A stretch of DNA of 64,000 nucleotides from Isoetes taiwanensis (taxonomy: Eukaryota; Streptophyta; Lycopodiopsida; Isoetales; Isoetaceae): NCBI GenBank assembly GCA_021234155.1, contig JAJEKV010000156.1:434001-498000 (forward strand), written 5' to 3'. Positions 48,001 through 58,841 of this stretch are shown in pieces. How positions within the stretch are numbered: the first letter of the stretch is position 1; the number at the start of each line of letters is the position of its first letter. The position numbers were made by a program, and so were the translations under genes. The notes beneath the pieces were generated by a model. It was not told the origin of the DNA. It did not search any database and worked only from the letters and a program-made list of their open reading frames with translations.

Positions 48001-49980
48001 AGCATTAGCATGCTGCACTAACTCAGAAGTTACACCTTTGTTTCAATCCTTAAGAACACCTTACGAAAGATCTCTGAAGAAGAACTTTGTATGAATCATC
48101 AAACTTTGACCAATTCATTTGGTAAAGCATTATCGCGCTGCACTAATTCAGAAGCTGCATCCTCATTCATTCTCTAGCAATTCATCTAGTAAAACATCAT
48201 CATGCTGCACTAATTCAGAAGCTACATACTTTTTAGTTAATTTTCTACCATCTGCTCCATTCTTTTTAGAATCATATCCATCTGCCTCCAAAGTAAGAGG
48301 TCAGAATTCATGCCTACAGCCTTGGCCTTCGCTGAGCCTAAAATTCAATGTCTAATATTCAAACCCACAGTCAACGTAAGGACCATTCCTAAATTTGATA
48401 CAAGGGGCTACAACCATTGGCCTCATCTCTCACACCTTCAGGTATAAAAATCAGATAACCCAAGCTGCCTCCCATCAGGATTCACAAATTCATGATATAC
48501 TGATCGCCCAAATTCATCAGCTAAAGCATCATAGATATTAAAAAAATGTCAAGCTTTTTCAACGGAAGGCTGAATCATGGCCTAAAGCATCATCACTCTT
48601 CAGTGGCTCAGGAAGACCTTATAATATTCGGCCCAGCCGCCACCATGGATTCCTCTGATCTAGAGACAAGACTTGAAGAACGGTGTTATCATGCCTATGC
48701 CATTCTCCTTGGCCAGGTTTTAGGTGCTATCTCTTGCAAAGTCACGGACTACATGATATGCTATATGTCTAGAGATAGAAGCACTAAGCATGTCCATTAA
48801 TAAGTCTGTTTTAGCACGAAATGGCAGTCCAGCTACTATCCAAATGCATTATTTACCCAGTGCTCAACATTTGAACCTTGAGGTGCATCTCTTTCCCTTG
48901 CTATCATTTACTAAATTGCTTACATAGTAAAGCTTAAGAGGAAACTTCAAACGAAACCTGGACAACAACAATCTGATGAATCGGATCACTTTATAAAGCT
49001 TTCCCCATATTCTTCTTACTTTGGCCTTTGTCAAACATTGTATGCCCCACCTGAGTCTTGTAAACCTTCATCATTTTCTAATTGTTTCCCCCCGCTGATT
49101 AAAAGCTTTTCGATGCACGTCATCAAACTGATTAGGGGAACCATGGAATATGCCAATTTTAAAATCAAAGTTACCTTGAACATGTTGGATTTCACCAACA
49201 TTGACTCATAGTCATCAATAGTAAGTTTGGGACGCTATACTATGTTTTAACAAGCCCAAATGTGTCTTCAAACTCTTTCTGTATCCAAAAGATGGACCCT
49301 GTTTGCTGCAAATGTCAAAAATACTTTCAAGAGCCCAGATATACAATTTTAGGCTTCTAAATAGTATAGGGAGTTCACTCTCCGATCTAATCAATTCATT
49401 TCAAATACACATCACACTTGTGAAAGCATATGATAGTTTCATGTTTGATGTGTCATCTATACAGTTGTTCTAGTGGTAAAATGGCCGTCTAATTGATGAA
49501 CCATGACATACATGTATTATACCTTCTGATGATCTTTCATTAAGGAAATTGGCAACTTCCTCCTTTTAATATAACAGTATATATGCATCCGAAACTCTGG
49601 TCTGCATTTCTCACGAAAAGCTCCAATTCCTTCTGACCAATGACTCTTGGTGTTTCCTACAGTCATAATAGTCTCAATTCCTCACCGGATTAAATCAACA
49701 AGTGAGCGACCAAACTTTACCAAACCATCGGCGATCTGGCTGAATGCGGGTAGATGGAAGTTTTAGATTGAAGCTCATGGTGAAGGATGCGGCCCTTACT
49801 ATTCCGAACTGGGCGAGTATTGTACATTTGCAAACGCCGGACGGTGGCGGAGCTCCGCGTACCTTTCCTTTGGAAGCGCCATCACGACGACGATCATCGA
49901 GGGAATGCTTGGGATTTCCGTGTCGAGGAAGGGAAGAGCCCTTGCTCGAACTGCCCTTCTGTTGCCCTTGGCTGCCATAG
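45085..49980 (-). pseudogene. NUG2: NUG2/NOG2-like nucleolar GTPase, intron-bearing relic
   Basis: NUG2 is a circularly permuted GTPase (G4 before G1 and G3) needed for pre-60S ribosome maturation. On the minus strand successive blocks match the family in order: NPKHSLDD..RDG (about 49900), LPSTRIQPDRRWFG (49760-49719), the NTRVIGQKELE region with KLPISLMKDHQK (49656-49523), RVHLLDTE..RPKLTIDDYES (49305-49175), VLDA.DPQGTF to HLIFLLNK (46660-46552), CDLVP to REYPTLAFHASV (46486-46388), LKSDKQTISVGFIGYPNVGK (from 46309), PIPGE and DCPGVVYQNQD (about 46085-45965), AEHIGE..VLRRVR (45788-45686), QLCQQTGKLLG (45593-45538), GGEPDLY (from 45467), and an acidic tail (45230-45085). Most blocks are bordered by GT and AG, so introns survive and it is not a retrocopy. 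Damage: Trp to TAG just after CDLVPS, two extra A in the GYPNVGK P-loop codons, two extra A after PGE, and several single-base shifts. The exon before VLDA is missing or unrecognisable. Confidence 0.85.
46660..49174 (-). other. Unidentified degenerate repeat sequence within the NUG2 relic
   Basis: Where a NUG2 exon and intron should be, about 2.5 kb reads on the minus strand as decayed protein-like repeats. ASELVQHDDVLLDELLE (about 48210-48165) recurs as ASELVQRDNALPNELVKFDD (about 48155-48100) and again, worn, near 48025-47965. NIYDALADEFGRSVYHEF with VNPDGRQLG lies at about 48540-48465. At the DNA level, GCTGCACTAA(T/C)TCAGAAG occurs at about 48013, 48138 and 48205, and a GACAAA(G/A)CTTT phrase at 47650 and 47758. 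I do not recognise the family. It may be an inserted gene or a long repeat-coding exon. Confidence 0.5.
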
Positions 49981-50880
49981 CCAGCGAACTAAAACCCTAG
50001 ACCTATACAGTGCACAATTCCAACTTTAGGGTTGGATTTGGAAAATGAAGGCTGCAGGCGAGACTATAAAAATAAAGGGAAAAATTGTAAAATTGCCCCT
50101 GTATTTTCCTCTAATTGTAAAATGCCCCATATTTAGCGCGTAATTGTCAGAATACCCCTTTGTGCGCTTTTCACGACAGTTCCTATCTTTTCTCCCTTTT
50201 ATCTTTCTTCTTCTCGACATTATATGCGCTGGTAATTTTTTTCCGGTTCCGTCGGATTTAACCACCTCTAACTCGAAGTTCCTTCCGGGTTCTGCCGGAT
50301 CAATCACCCGGTAATCACCGCAAGTAAGCCAAAGACCCCTTTTCAAATCAACGCACTACCACTTTTTGTTTAGCCGCCCCGCACTTGCCAGCCGGGCATT
50401 GCAGCCGCACTACTTTCATGACCATTTTATGCTGTTAAGGACATCATCAGAGCCGACCCCAGCTTCTCGCCTCCCCTAAATGCATTTTTCCTTCCGTTGA
50501 ATCCATACTTTCTAGAAGGGTGATCTTTTGCGTCCAATTCTTTGTCCCCTGGGTCACCTTTTCCCCAAGCATGATCACACAAAAGCCCCATCAAATTTTG
50601 CCTCTATTTGGCCGAATCATGGATTTTTTCCCCAAAACCTCGTGAAGAATGTAAGCAAAAACATGTGTATGCATAAAAGTACAAGAATTAAGGGCATTGT
50701 GATAAAATATATAAAATACAAGGGTATTTTTTGGCCAATTATTAAAAAAAATATAGGGCATTTTGGCTAATCCTACCCTAAAATAAACAAGGTGGACTTT
50801 TTTTACCATGCAAGTATGTTTTGCAAGTCGCTATTTCCAATAAATAAAGTATGCCGGATGATTACATTCTTATGATTATG
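49981..50880. other. Region upstream of the NUG2 relic
   Basis: This would hold the promoter of the minus-strand gene; no convincing TATA box is identified. Short A/T-rich repeats (ATTGTAAAATGCCCC-like at about 50085 and 50115) look like repeat remnants. A 106-codon minus frame (50026-50346) has no recognisable domain. Confidence 0.35.
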
Positions 50881-51004
50881 TCAGTCTTAGCATTATGTCA
50901 GTCTTAGACTGTTCTTTGGGGCAAAGTTCTCCTTCCTCCTCACTTGCTTTGTAACATTACTATTCTTTTAATATATTGATGACACAGTTCTTCAAAAAAA
51001 AAAA
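50881..51004 (+). mobile_element. Probable L1 3' end with short poly(A)
   Basis: A pyrimidine-rich stretch ending CTTTTAATATATTGATGACA, then CAGTTCTTC and 11 A residues (50994-51004). The TTCTTC-poly(A) ending is shared with the L1 3' end at 62044. Only the tail is recognisable. A short tandem TATGTCAGTCTTAG at about 50877-50909 precedes it. Confidence 0.5.
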
Positions 51005-51461
51005 GGTCTTATAATCAGCAATAAGAGCCAAGGTCTTATGCGCTATATATAATTGTAGATCGGACCGCTGAGTGTTGCTTATAATCTGGCTTTTAGAAGC
51101 ACAACAGATTCTCACTCTTGCTTCGAAGTCTATACAAGATCATTAACAAAAGTTCTAGACAAGAGCACATCCATATGTAAATGTTCAAAAGTGCAAGATG
51201 CTGCTCTTTTCTAGAAAAAGGGTGAGCTTTATTACACTATACCAACCGATTGTGAACAACACCGCTATACCACTAACAATCCCACCCCTCGAAGCTTTTG
51301 AGCTTTTAATCGCTAATGTATTCCCAATAACCTGAAAATGCATCCTACGCAGTAAGCCATCGCCTACCTTCTTGGCCAATCGGTGCATTTTTACACACTA
51401 TGTTTTATTTTCAACAATGTATATATATTTTGCCAAGCAAGAGGATCAACAATACTTAGAT
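51005..51461. other. Intergenic, nothing identified
   Basis: No supported feature. A 67-codon minus frame at 51185-51388 has no recognised motif. Confidence 0.35.
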
Positions 51462-51575
51462 TTTGGTTGCTCCTAAGGGCAAACCCTTGTTGTTGGGGTT
51501 TGTGGCATATTCTAGGTATATGCTAGTATATTCCTAATATGCCAATAATTTGCCCAAACCCATTATTACCCCGTA
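51462..51575. repeat. Dispersed repeat, copy 1 of 3
   Basis: Begins around TTGGTTGCTCCTAAGGGCAA and contains GTTTGTGGCATATTCTAGG, TATTCCTAATATGCCAATAA and CCCAAACCCATTA. The same ordered landmarks occur at 58080-58196 and, more diverged, at 58739-58841, in the same orientation. The GC-richer sequence after it (about 51580-51660) also has a counterpart after copy 2. Confidence 0.7.
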
Positions 51576-52529
51576 ACCGCTGGCCATTGTCATTTCGGGC
51601 AACACCTGAAACCGCCAACCGTAGATGGTGGTGGGCGATGGTGTACCGCGGGCGATGGCCTCCTCAGATTTTTTTTTTACCTTGCCCCAATCAAAGTCTC
51701 ACCAAAAAGTAAAGGTCTAATTTTAGTCCTTCATGGACCCATTGAGAAAAGTTCACCCACTTCAAGCTTGGGAGTTAGAATCCCAGCAATGCCATAGTGG
51801 TGGAATCCTTTTGTGGATCCATGGGCTCGGTTCCTTCTTAGATTCGCAGAGTGTGGCTTCCTGCGACTCTTTGTCGCTTTGTTTTCTTACTTGGGATTCT
51901 TGTATCATCTCATGAATTGAACCGCCTCCAAAGCTCACATTATTTTGGCCCTATATTTTGCTTTTGCTTTTTGTGGGAGCTTACAAGTAAGTATCTTCGT
52001 AATTTCTCGCATATTGTCTCCGCTTTTTATTTGTTGCTTAAATGCAAACCAAAAACTTTTGTGTTAAATCTCTCTAAAAGGATAAACTCTACTAGCTCAT
52101 GTAAACAAGATATTACATTTGCATATCATGCTCTATAGTTTATGCATCCGATCGTTAAGTTCATTGACTTTTCCTCATATGGCATCCGGGTGATATCATG
52201 CTCTATAATTTATGCATCCGAAGGTTGGATTTCCATTTTTCGATCGATGGCATAAGTTGCACATTTATTACCTAGAATAGTCAAGTTGTCAACTTTACAT
52301 CAGGCTAGCTTTAACAATTTCGAAGCTTGAAGTCATGATCATTTCATGATTACATCTGTGATCCATTCCCCGCCGCTTGGACAATGGTAAACAATGAGTT
52401 CTAAATCAGATCCGGATGGTCCGCTTGATTGCATAGAAAGAGGTAAGGAAGGAAGGAAGCAAAGCAATATGCAAATTTTCACCGAAAGGAATTTGGACCC
52501 AAAGGATAAGAGTCATAGACTAGGGTTAG
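51576..52529. other. Intergenic with a short tandem duplication
   Basis: ATATCATGCTCTATA(G/A)TTTATGCATCCGA appears at about 52123 and 52192, a duplication with a period of about 70 bp. Open frames at 51733-52138 (plus) show no domain. Nothing else is supported. Confidence 0.4.
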
Positions 52530-52622
52530 GGCCGAACGAGATCGGCCACTTTTACGTGCATCCCGTAAAAAGGCGAGGATAAATGTCACTTTGTGCCATT
52601 TCTACCTATTTTTGTAGTAGTG
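52530..52622 (-). mobile_element. CACTA-type terminus, solitary
   Basis: Read on the minus strand from 52622 the sequence begins CACTACTACAAAAATAGG, which is the terminal inverted repeat form of plant CACTA (En/Spm) transposons, followed by GC-richer subterminal sequence. The matching opposite end and a transposase are not seen, so only one end is claimed and the inner limit is arbitrary. Confidence 0.5.
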
Positions 52623-55592
52623 GTATGAAGATGGCATTGAAGCTCTTATGTTGCACTCTGCCTAGGTATCTTGGGCTACATAACAAATAGGTGATTGCCG
52701 TGCATTAGTTTTGGTGGTGTGATGATGGAATGGTGGCATTTGCATCCATACCAAATATGGTTGCCAAAGTTTTTGGTCTCTAGTCTAATAGAACTTTAAA
52801 TCTCCACAGTTAATGAGATGCCCGTGGTAGTCAACACTCTTCAATTATACACTTCACTAATAGTAATGATGATAGAAAGTTATTTCATTGGGGATTCACA
52901 CACTTTTCTCTAGATAGCCATATGTTTGCATCTTGCATTTTTGTTGTTGCTTATGCCAGAATGCACATCAGAATATGACTAATTTTTGCTACTAGAACTA
53001 TGTTATTGAGGAAAACAACTGATATGGAGAGAGTGAGCCTTGTTCTTGGATTGATCATTCAATTTATGTGGCGGATATCGTCAGTCCAATCTTGTATCAA
53101 AATGGATGGGCTTAGAGTGAGAAATTGGTTGCAAACCTCAGCTAAATGGCCCGTGAAAGTGCACGGCCAATTATATTCATTGATTATATAGATTCTTTAT
53201 GTGGCCAGCGTGGCGAAGGCAATGAAAATGAAGCTTCTCGTCGAGATAAAGACTGAGCCACTGGTTCAAATGCAGTGTCTAAAAATTTAGTTAATATATA
53301 TGATTTAATTTGAATGTTTTACTTAATCACGCCAGTTTAGACCCTCAGGTCCGTGTGCGAGAACCGTGAATAAAGATTTACATATGACAATAGCCATGAG
53401 GCTTTTTATGCTATCTATAAAATTGTTCAATACACAAAGTTTCTATCTCCATTTCTACCAAGTATCCGTAAAAGTCGCCAAGTTGCTTTCTTTGAGATTT
53501 CCACCAACTCGATATAGATCTAGCAAGTGATCCCATACTATATCCTTTAGATGTGATGCTTTCAGGACTATCCCATTTTATGCCATTGAAACCATACGAT
53601 AATTTTGTGATTATACTTTGTAGAGGTTTATATTTCTCGAAGGATTGTGGTCATGACATTTTATTGGTCCCAATGACCGCTTGGAATTGCTTTATTCTAG
53701 CTGCGCTTTGTTAATAAGTCGCTTTGTTTTTAAGAGGGTGTAGGGGAACAATGACCGAAAGTTCTTGTATTAGCCACAAATACAACATACTCTTTTGGAC
53801 CATGTATGTGTCTCCGGCCGATTCTTAACTTGGTATTGGTATCGCTTATCCTTCCAAAGCATGCATGTTGTTAGAAGACGTTTTGACAAACGATATATAT
53901 TCCACTACCAGACTTGAAGGCAAGGCATCATATGTTCAAAGCAAAACATGATAGTTCCTTTTACTTTTGTATCGCATCACGCTTCCACCAATCAAGCATT
54001 TTAGGTTCATTTGGGAGATACACCAAATAGTCTCATTTAACCGGATTTTGAAGACTTGGCAAGGGAAATTGAAGGCTTTTCTCGGTTCTCGAATTGCGCA
54101 GCCAGTAAGATGTCTATTACTCATGCAAACCCAATTTTGGGCGTTTGGTTAATGATCAAAATATTAGTTTTATTATCGCCCCGTGCGGATTGTTGCAGTC
54201 AAAGATGTGCTTTTCCAGCCTTGTAACATGAAAACACAAGATGCAATGCCCCCTTCAAAAAGGTCAATAATTTAAAGAAGGTGAAATGTGGGTTCCATGT
54301 GGTCATCGGACCAAGGTGCCTTCAGAATTACTATGCAAGAACTTGCTACATCGACAAAGCCTCAAAGGTATGAATTGGTTAATTGTGATTGTATAACTTG
54401 TTTAGTTTGGGTATTGATGGTTCTTGACCACCCGATTTTGCCACCACCCATTGTAAAGTCAGACTTGGTAAGGTCTTATCAAGGCAAAGACCAACTGCTT
54501 CAAAGGATGACTTGGAAATTTATGAAAGATTTTACAAAGGAATTTGGCTTAGGAAGGTCGATTGATTTTTTGGTCATCTATACTCCTACAGCTTCATATT
54601 TTGGAGCCACATACACATCTCAGATAGAGATACCAAGCAATTGACAGTTGATTTGTATAAGGTTATCAAAGTATTGTCTAGTAATCTATTATGGTGAATA
54701 AATATCCTTGTTCAATTGAAGATGCTGAATTTAAAAATATAGGTTGTGAAAAAAAAATCAGTTATATGTCTTAGAGGAAAGCGGGCTAAACTTTGGCCAA
54801 AGGTCATTTTGAGAAGTCCCTTTCTAACACTTTCTGTTATTGTATGTTATGGAGAACTGCATGGTAAAGCTTATGCCCCTAGAAGGAGCATACGATTATA
54901 GCTTTGAAGATGGCTGACTTAAAATTATTCCAAATGGGGACACACAATTTGTTTTCCGTACGTAACTTGAATCATGTTATATTTACTTAAAGCAATAAAA
55001 TTGTTAGCCACCCAAGGTCAATGCCATGCCAAGCAATAGCAGATGTGATACCTTCCACCCTTAAATTACACAATTTGTTATCCAGATTTGCAATCGTGAA
55101 TTGTTAGACCTGGGACATTCGACATGCACAAAGTGTATATGTCTAAATAAGTAAACCGACGGTGGTTTTTGCTGCAGCATAGGTCGAAAAAAGCATAGCT
55201 AGTAAGGAGGTGGTCACTACTGGAATAGTTTTAAATAAGTTGACAGTTGTGATTGTGCTTCAAAACATGTTGTAGAGTGTAAAAGTGCATAGCTAGCAAG
55301 ATTGAAGCAGCTCCTTGAAAAATGTCCATAAAGTAAGTACATAATTTTTCAATTTGAATATGAAGGATGCTTGCATGCACATTTTGAATCTAATATCTAG
55401 CACAATAACGTGGGGTTACTTTTAGATTTTATAACGCTTTTTTCACATAGTTTTTTCTATGATTTCATTGTTGTATTCGTGGAGATGTACAAAATACTAT
55501 TTTAGAGTGCACCTTTATGGGTCGCTTGATTTTGCTGACCTAAAACAACTGAGGGTTGTTGTCTTCTTCGCGGAAGACTCACGCGACGCGCG
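52623..55592. other. AT-rich intergenic, no gene recognised
   Basis: The longest open frame (54288-54644, plus, 118 codons) has no recognisable motif. CACTACTGGAATAG at 55217 resembles a CACTA end but has no partner. GCATAGCTAG(T/C)AAG occurs at about 55192 and 55291. Confidence 0.35.
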
Positions 55593-55731
55593 ATGCATAT
55601 GCATGTGCGCCTGCATGCATGTGCATGCATGTATATGTGCATGTATTGTGCATGACAATGTGCATGTGCATGTGAGCATGTGTGTGTGCATGTACATGCA
55701 TGCATGTGCATGTGTACATGTGCATGTGTAC
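55593..55731. repeat. CATGCA/TGTGCATG-rich simple repeat
   Basis: An almost strictly alternating purine-pyrimidine tract of 139 bp made of GTGCATGCATGT-like units. Such tracts can adopt Z-DNA and are slippage-prone. CATGCA is also the core of the plant RY seed element, but here it is most simply a microsatellite. It produces Cys/Met/His-rich frames on both strands that are not genes. Confidence 0.85.
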
Positions 55732-57341
55732 TTGCCCTTGGATTCTTGCTGCCGGAGTGGATTTTGCCGACGGAAGGTTATCAATGAGGGTGGATTTTGC
55801 TCACACACACTTACAAAGGTATTTGTTTTTTAATGTTTCTTTTAGTTAGCATAATGGTTTTTACAAGGCATTACCAGAAAACCTGCCGCTTTTGTTTCCT
55901 TCACTTTGTCTCGTTTTTAAGATTTGTCACAGATTCAAAAAAGAGTTTAGAGTTTAGCCCTATGTTTTCTTCCAACTTTGATATTCCCTCGCCACCGATT
56001 GTTTGTAGCAGCCAGCTTTCAGCCCTTCAATCAACAAACGGATTCTTTTCAGGCACACAATGTAGCGGTTATTCCACGCTTTTCGAAGTCAGCGTAATTC
56101 AATCAAACAAAGGCTACAAGAATGCATTTATATTGTAGGTTTGGAACTTTAATCGAACGTAAGGTGAATCAATGCGATTATTTTAAGCTAGAGATGGAGC
56201 ATCCAAAATCATATGGATTGATAAACAATGGTTTCATTGTGAAAGAGAAATAGTTGCAAATGAAGTAACAACATACTTGAAGCAAGCTTGCTTCAAAAAC
56301 CTCTACCCTTGATCTCGCCACCGGATCGCTACAAGAAAACCTACTCCACATCACCAAACTGGCCGATTCTTTCTACCCTAAAACCAAAGCCAGAAACCCA
56401 TGAGAAAGTGACTGGTTCTTATGAACCTCACCAATTGTTACAGCAGAATAATGTTGACGCTATCTTCCACGCAATGGTTCGCGGAATAAACATTATTGTC
56501 GAGCATATCAATGTCAAAGCTTTTATTTGATTCAATTTTATTTTTCTACTAAAGGTTTGAATAAAAAACACATTGTAGAGCATATAATGCTGTAAAGTTT
56601 TTATTTGATTCAATTTTATTTCATTAGTAAAATTCTATTTTCTAAATTATATCAATCTAACCAATTTCTTTCCTTTCATATTCATGCAGACTATAGAAGT
56701 TCCCAATCCATCAATTCCACGTATTCTCGATGCCCCGAAGTCAACGCGATATTGATTCAAACATTATTATTGTACTGAGAACCCTATAAATGAAGATCAA
56801 GTTCAATTAGTCCTGCCACCATTAGAGCAACCACCTCCCGCATACGGCAAAGATAAAGTATTGATGTGTTGTCATTATGGTTAGTTGGATACACGCCTTT
56901 CTTCATCCATCTCTACACCATCCCCAAGGCCCCGGGGGCCAAAAATTTGTTAGTTAATGCAAAACTATTACACCCAACATTTTAAATTAAATTTCCTAAA
57001 CCCCTTTTGGTTTGGGTATATTCACACGGGTGATGTAGAGCGAAGAAGAGCCCCTTTTATATTCCCTAAAACAAGATAATACATGCATGAAATCAACACC
57101 ATTGAGTACATTGCTCAAACCCTATAGTATTCCGCGAACTCTCATTATACAAGTAAAAAACTTTGTACAAGCATACCCCACAAAATCCAGGATCGCCATC
57201 TATAGTCCAAACAAAGAATAAGTCATGAATATGCCCATCCAACACCTGCTGTCTCGAGTCACCTGCAGGAATGAAAGATGCACGAGCTCATAAGGTGGAC
57301 TATGAGCCTCTAGAGTTTAGGGATGTATGAGTTTCGCTAAC
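55732..57341. other. AT-rich intergenic, no gene recognised
   Basis: Phrases such as TTTTATTTGATTCAATTTTATTT occur twice (about 56519-56541 and 56597-56619), a local duplication of about 78 bp period that includes the TAGAGCATAT phrase. No supported gene. Confidence 0.4.
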
Positions 57342-57523
57342 AAGACCTATGAACCATGCTACATGCCAAATTTGTCCAAGATATGCCGACCACCAAAGTA
57401 AAATTTTAAGATATATGGAGTTTTGCTTAAATAAGACCTATATGAACCACGCCATGATGTCAAATAAATCCAACATATACGACTACCAAAGTAAAGTATC
57501 CACTTTGTAGGTATCCGGTGCAC
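57342..57523. repeat. 91-bp tandem duplication
   Basis: Units at 57342 and 57433 share AAGACCTAT, GAACCA.GC.A, and GACNACCAAAGTAAA in order, with diverged spacers. A third partial CACCAAAGTAAAGTATTAACT lies near 57551. Confidence 0.7.
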
Positions 57524-58079
57524 AAGCATATGTTCCCCAGGTGAAATAGCACCAAAGTAAAGTATTAACTCTTCATAGACATCTTGGTGTACTAGCATCA
57601 TGTTGTAGAAGTTGGTCGAGCCGCACAACTATAAAGGCGAGACATACTGACATTTCAAGAATTTTATCATTATCGTTTCTCTTTAAAAGCCCTTCGCACA
57701 TAATAATAGTAAGCTTAACCGGTTTATTTATTAGATGGTCTTCAGAACAATAAGATTGTATTGGATTCCTATACATTATTTGTAGTTATTTCTCTATTTT
57801 GTACTCAAGATCTCATGCCCGCCGAGGTATTAAACAACTCAAACACAACAATATGATTTTCCTTAATGCTAGAATAGATATGGGGCAAATAAATTGACCT
57901 CATTCCATACATATTTATCTTCATAGTTGTCTCACGGACGATAAAATCATTCATTCATTCTTTTCTTTCTTTATTTCATCGAAATTCCAATTTGTGATAA
58001 CCAATTGATTTTTGTTCCAACATATAAATGTGAAAATTAATATAAAATATCAACATAAAATGAATTGATATTGCATTTC
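57524..58079. other. AT-rich intergenic, nothing identified
   Basis: No supported feature beyond the partial repeat copy near 57551. Confidence 0.35.
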
Positions 58080-58196
58080 CTTTTGCTGCTCCCTAAGGCA
58101 AACCTCGTCCATTGGCTTCGTGGCATATCTCGTGCATATGCTGCGATATTCGTAATATGCCCTTAATATGCCAATAACCGCCTCCAAACCCATTAA
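58080..58196. repeat. Dispersed repeat, copy 2 of 3
   Basis: Contains TGCTGCTCCCTAAGGCAAAC, GGCTTCGTGGCATAT, CTTAATATGCCAATAA and CCAAACCCATTAA, in the same order and orientation as copy 1 at 51462. Confidence 0.7.
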
Positions 58197-58738
58197 GTTG
58201 GCTGTAAATCAAAGTCACCAAGGGTCAGCAGTCGTTCTTGTCTACCCGGGTGGATGGTGGCCGTGATGGTGACGAAGCTACCCCAAGTTCCAGACATTAT
58301 AACTTCTATCTTTGATCCAACAACAGAACGGTCAGCTCGTGATAAATTGCAAGCCTCATGATTTACAAACTCATAGCTCGCGATGTTCATGGACTCGTGG
58401 ATTTATGGATCATGTCATGTCTTATAAGAATTAATTTGTTATATGAACCAAATTGACTTGATTGAATTGCAAACACAAAGAATTTAAACAACATAACCAA
58501 ATTGCATTATGCTTACAACTTCATTGAAGCTTAAAATTCCGTGCCTCAGAATGACACACTTAACCTCGCTAGGAACTACACTTTAACTTGTTAGGGAACT
58601 AAGTCCCAACTATAAGAGTAGGGCAGTAAATAAATATAGTTGTAGGTTATTAATCTTTTTCTATAAGAAAAATGTATATTCCTTTTGTTGCTCTCTTTGA
58701 ACAAATTAGAGAAGCCGATGCCTTTTAATAGTCAAAAG

Positions 58739-58841
58739 TTTTAGCTGCCCCAGGGAGATAAACCTTCTACCATGGGCTTCTGCATATTCTAAATATATAT
58801 TTGAAATATACCTTTGATATACTGAAACTGCCCAACTCGTA
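58739..58841. repeat. Dispersed repeat, copy 3 of 3 (diverged)
   Basis: AGCTGCCCCAGGGAGATAAA, ATGGGCTTCTGCATATTCTA and GATATACTGAAACTGCCCAA correspond to successive landmarks of copies 1 and 2. It lies only about 540 bp after copy 2. Confidence 0.5.

Noticed and set aside
55081-55110. TGTTAGACC as a possible gypsy 2 3' LTR start
   Set aside because: The following bases (TGGGACATTC) do not match the 5' LTR (AAGACATC...).
55217-55230. CACTACTGGAATAG as a CACTA transposon start
   Set aside because: Only 14 bp, without a partner end or a subterminal zone.
55459-55833. Cys/Met/His-rich frames on both strands
   Set aside because: Products of the CATGCA simple repeat; low complexity explains them.
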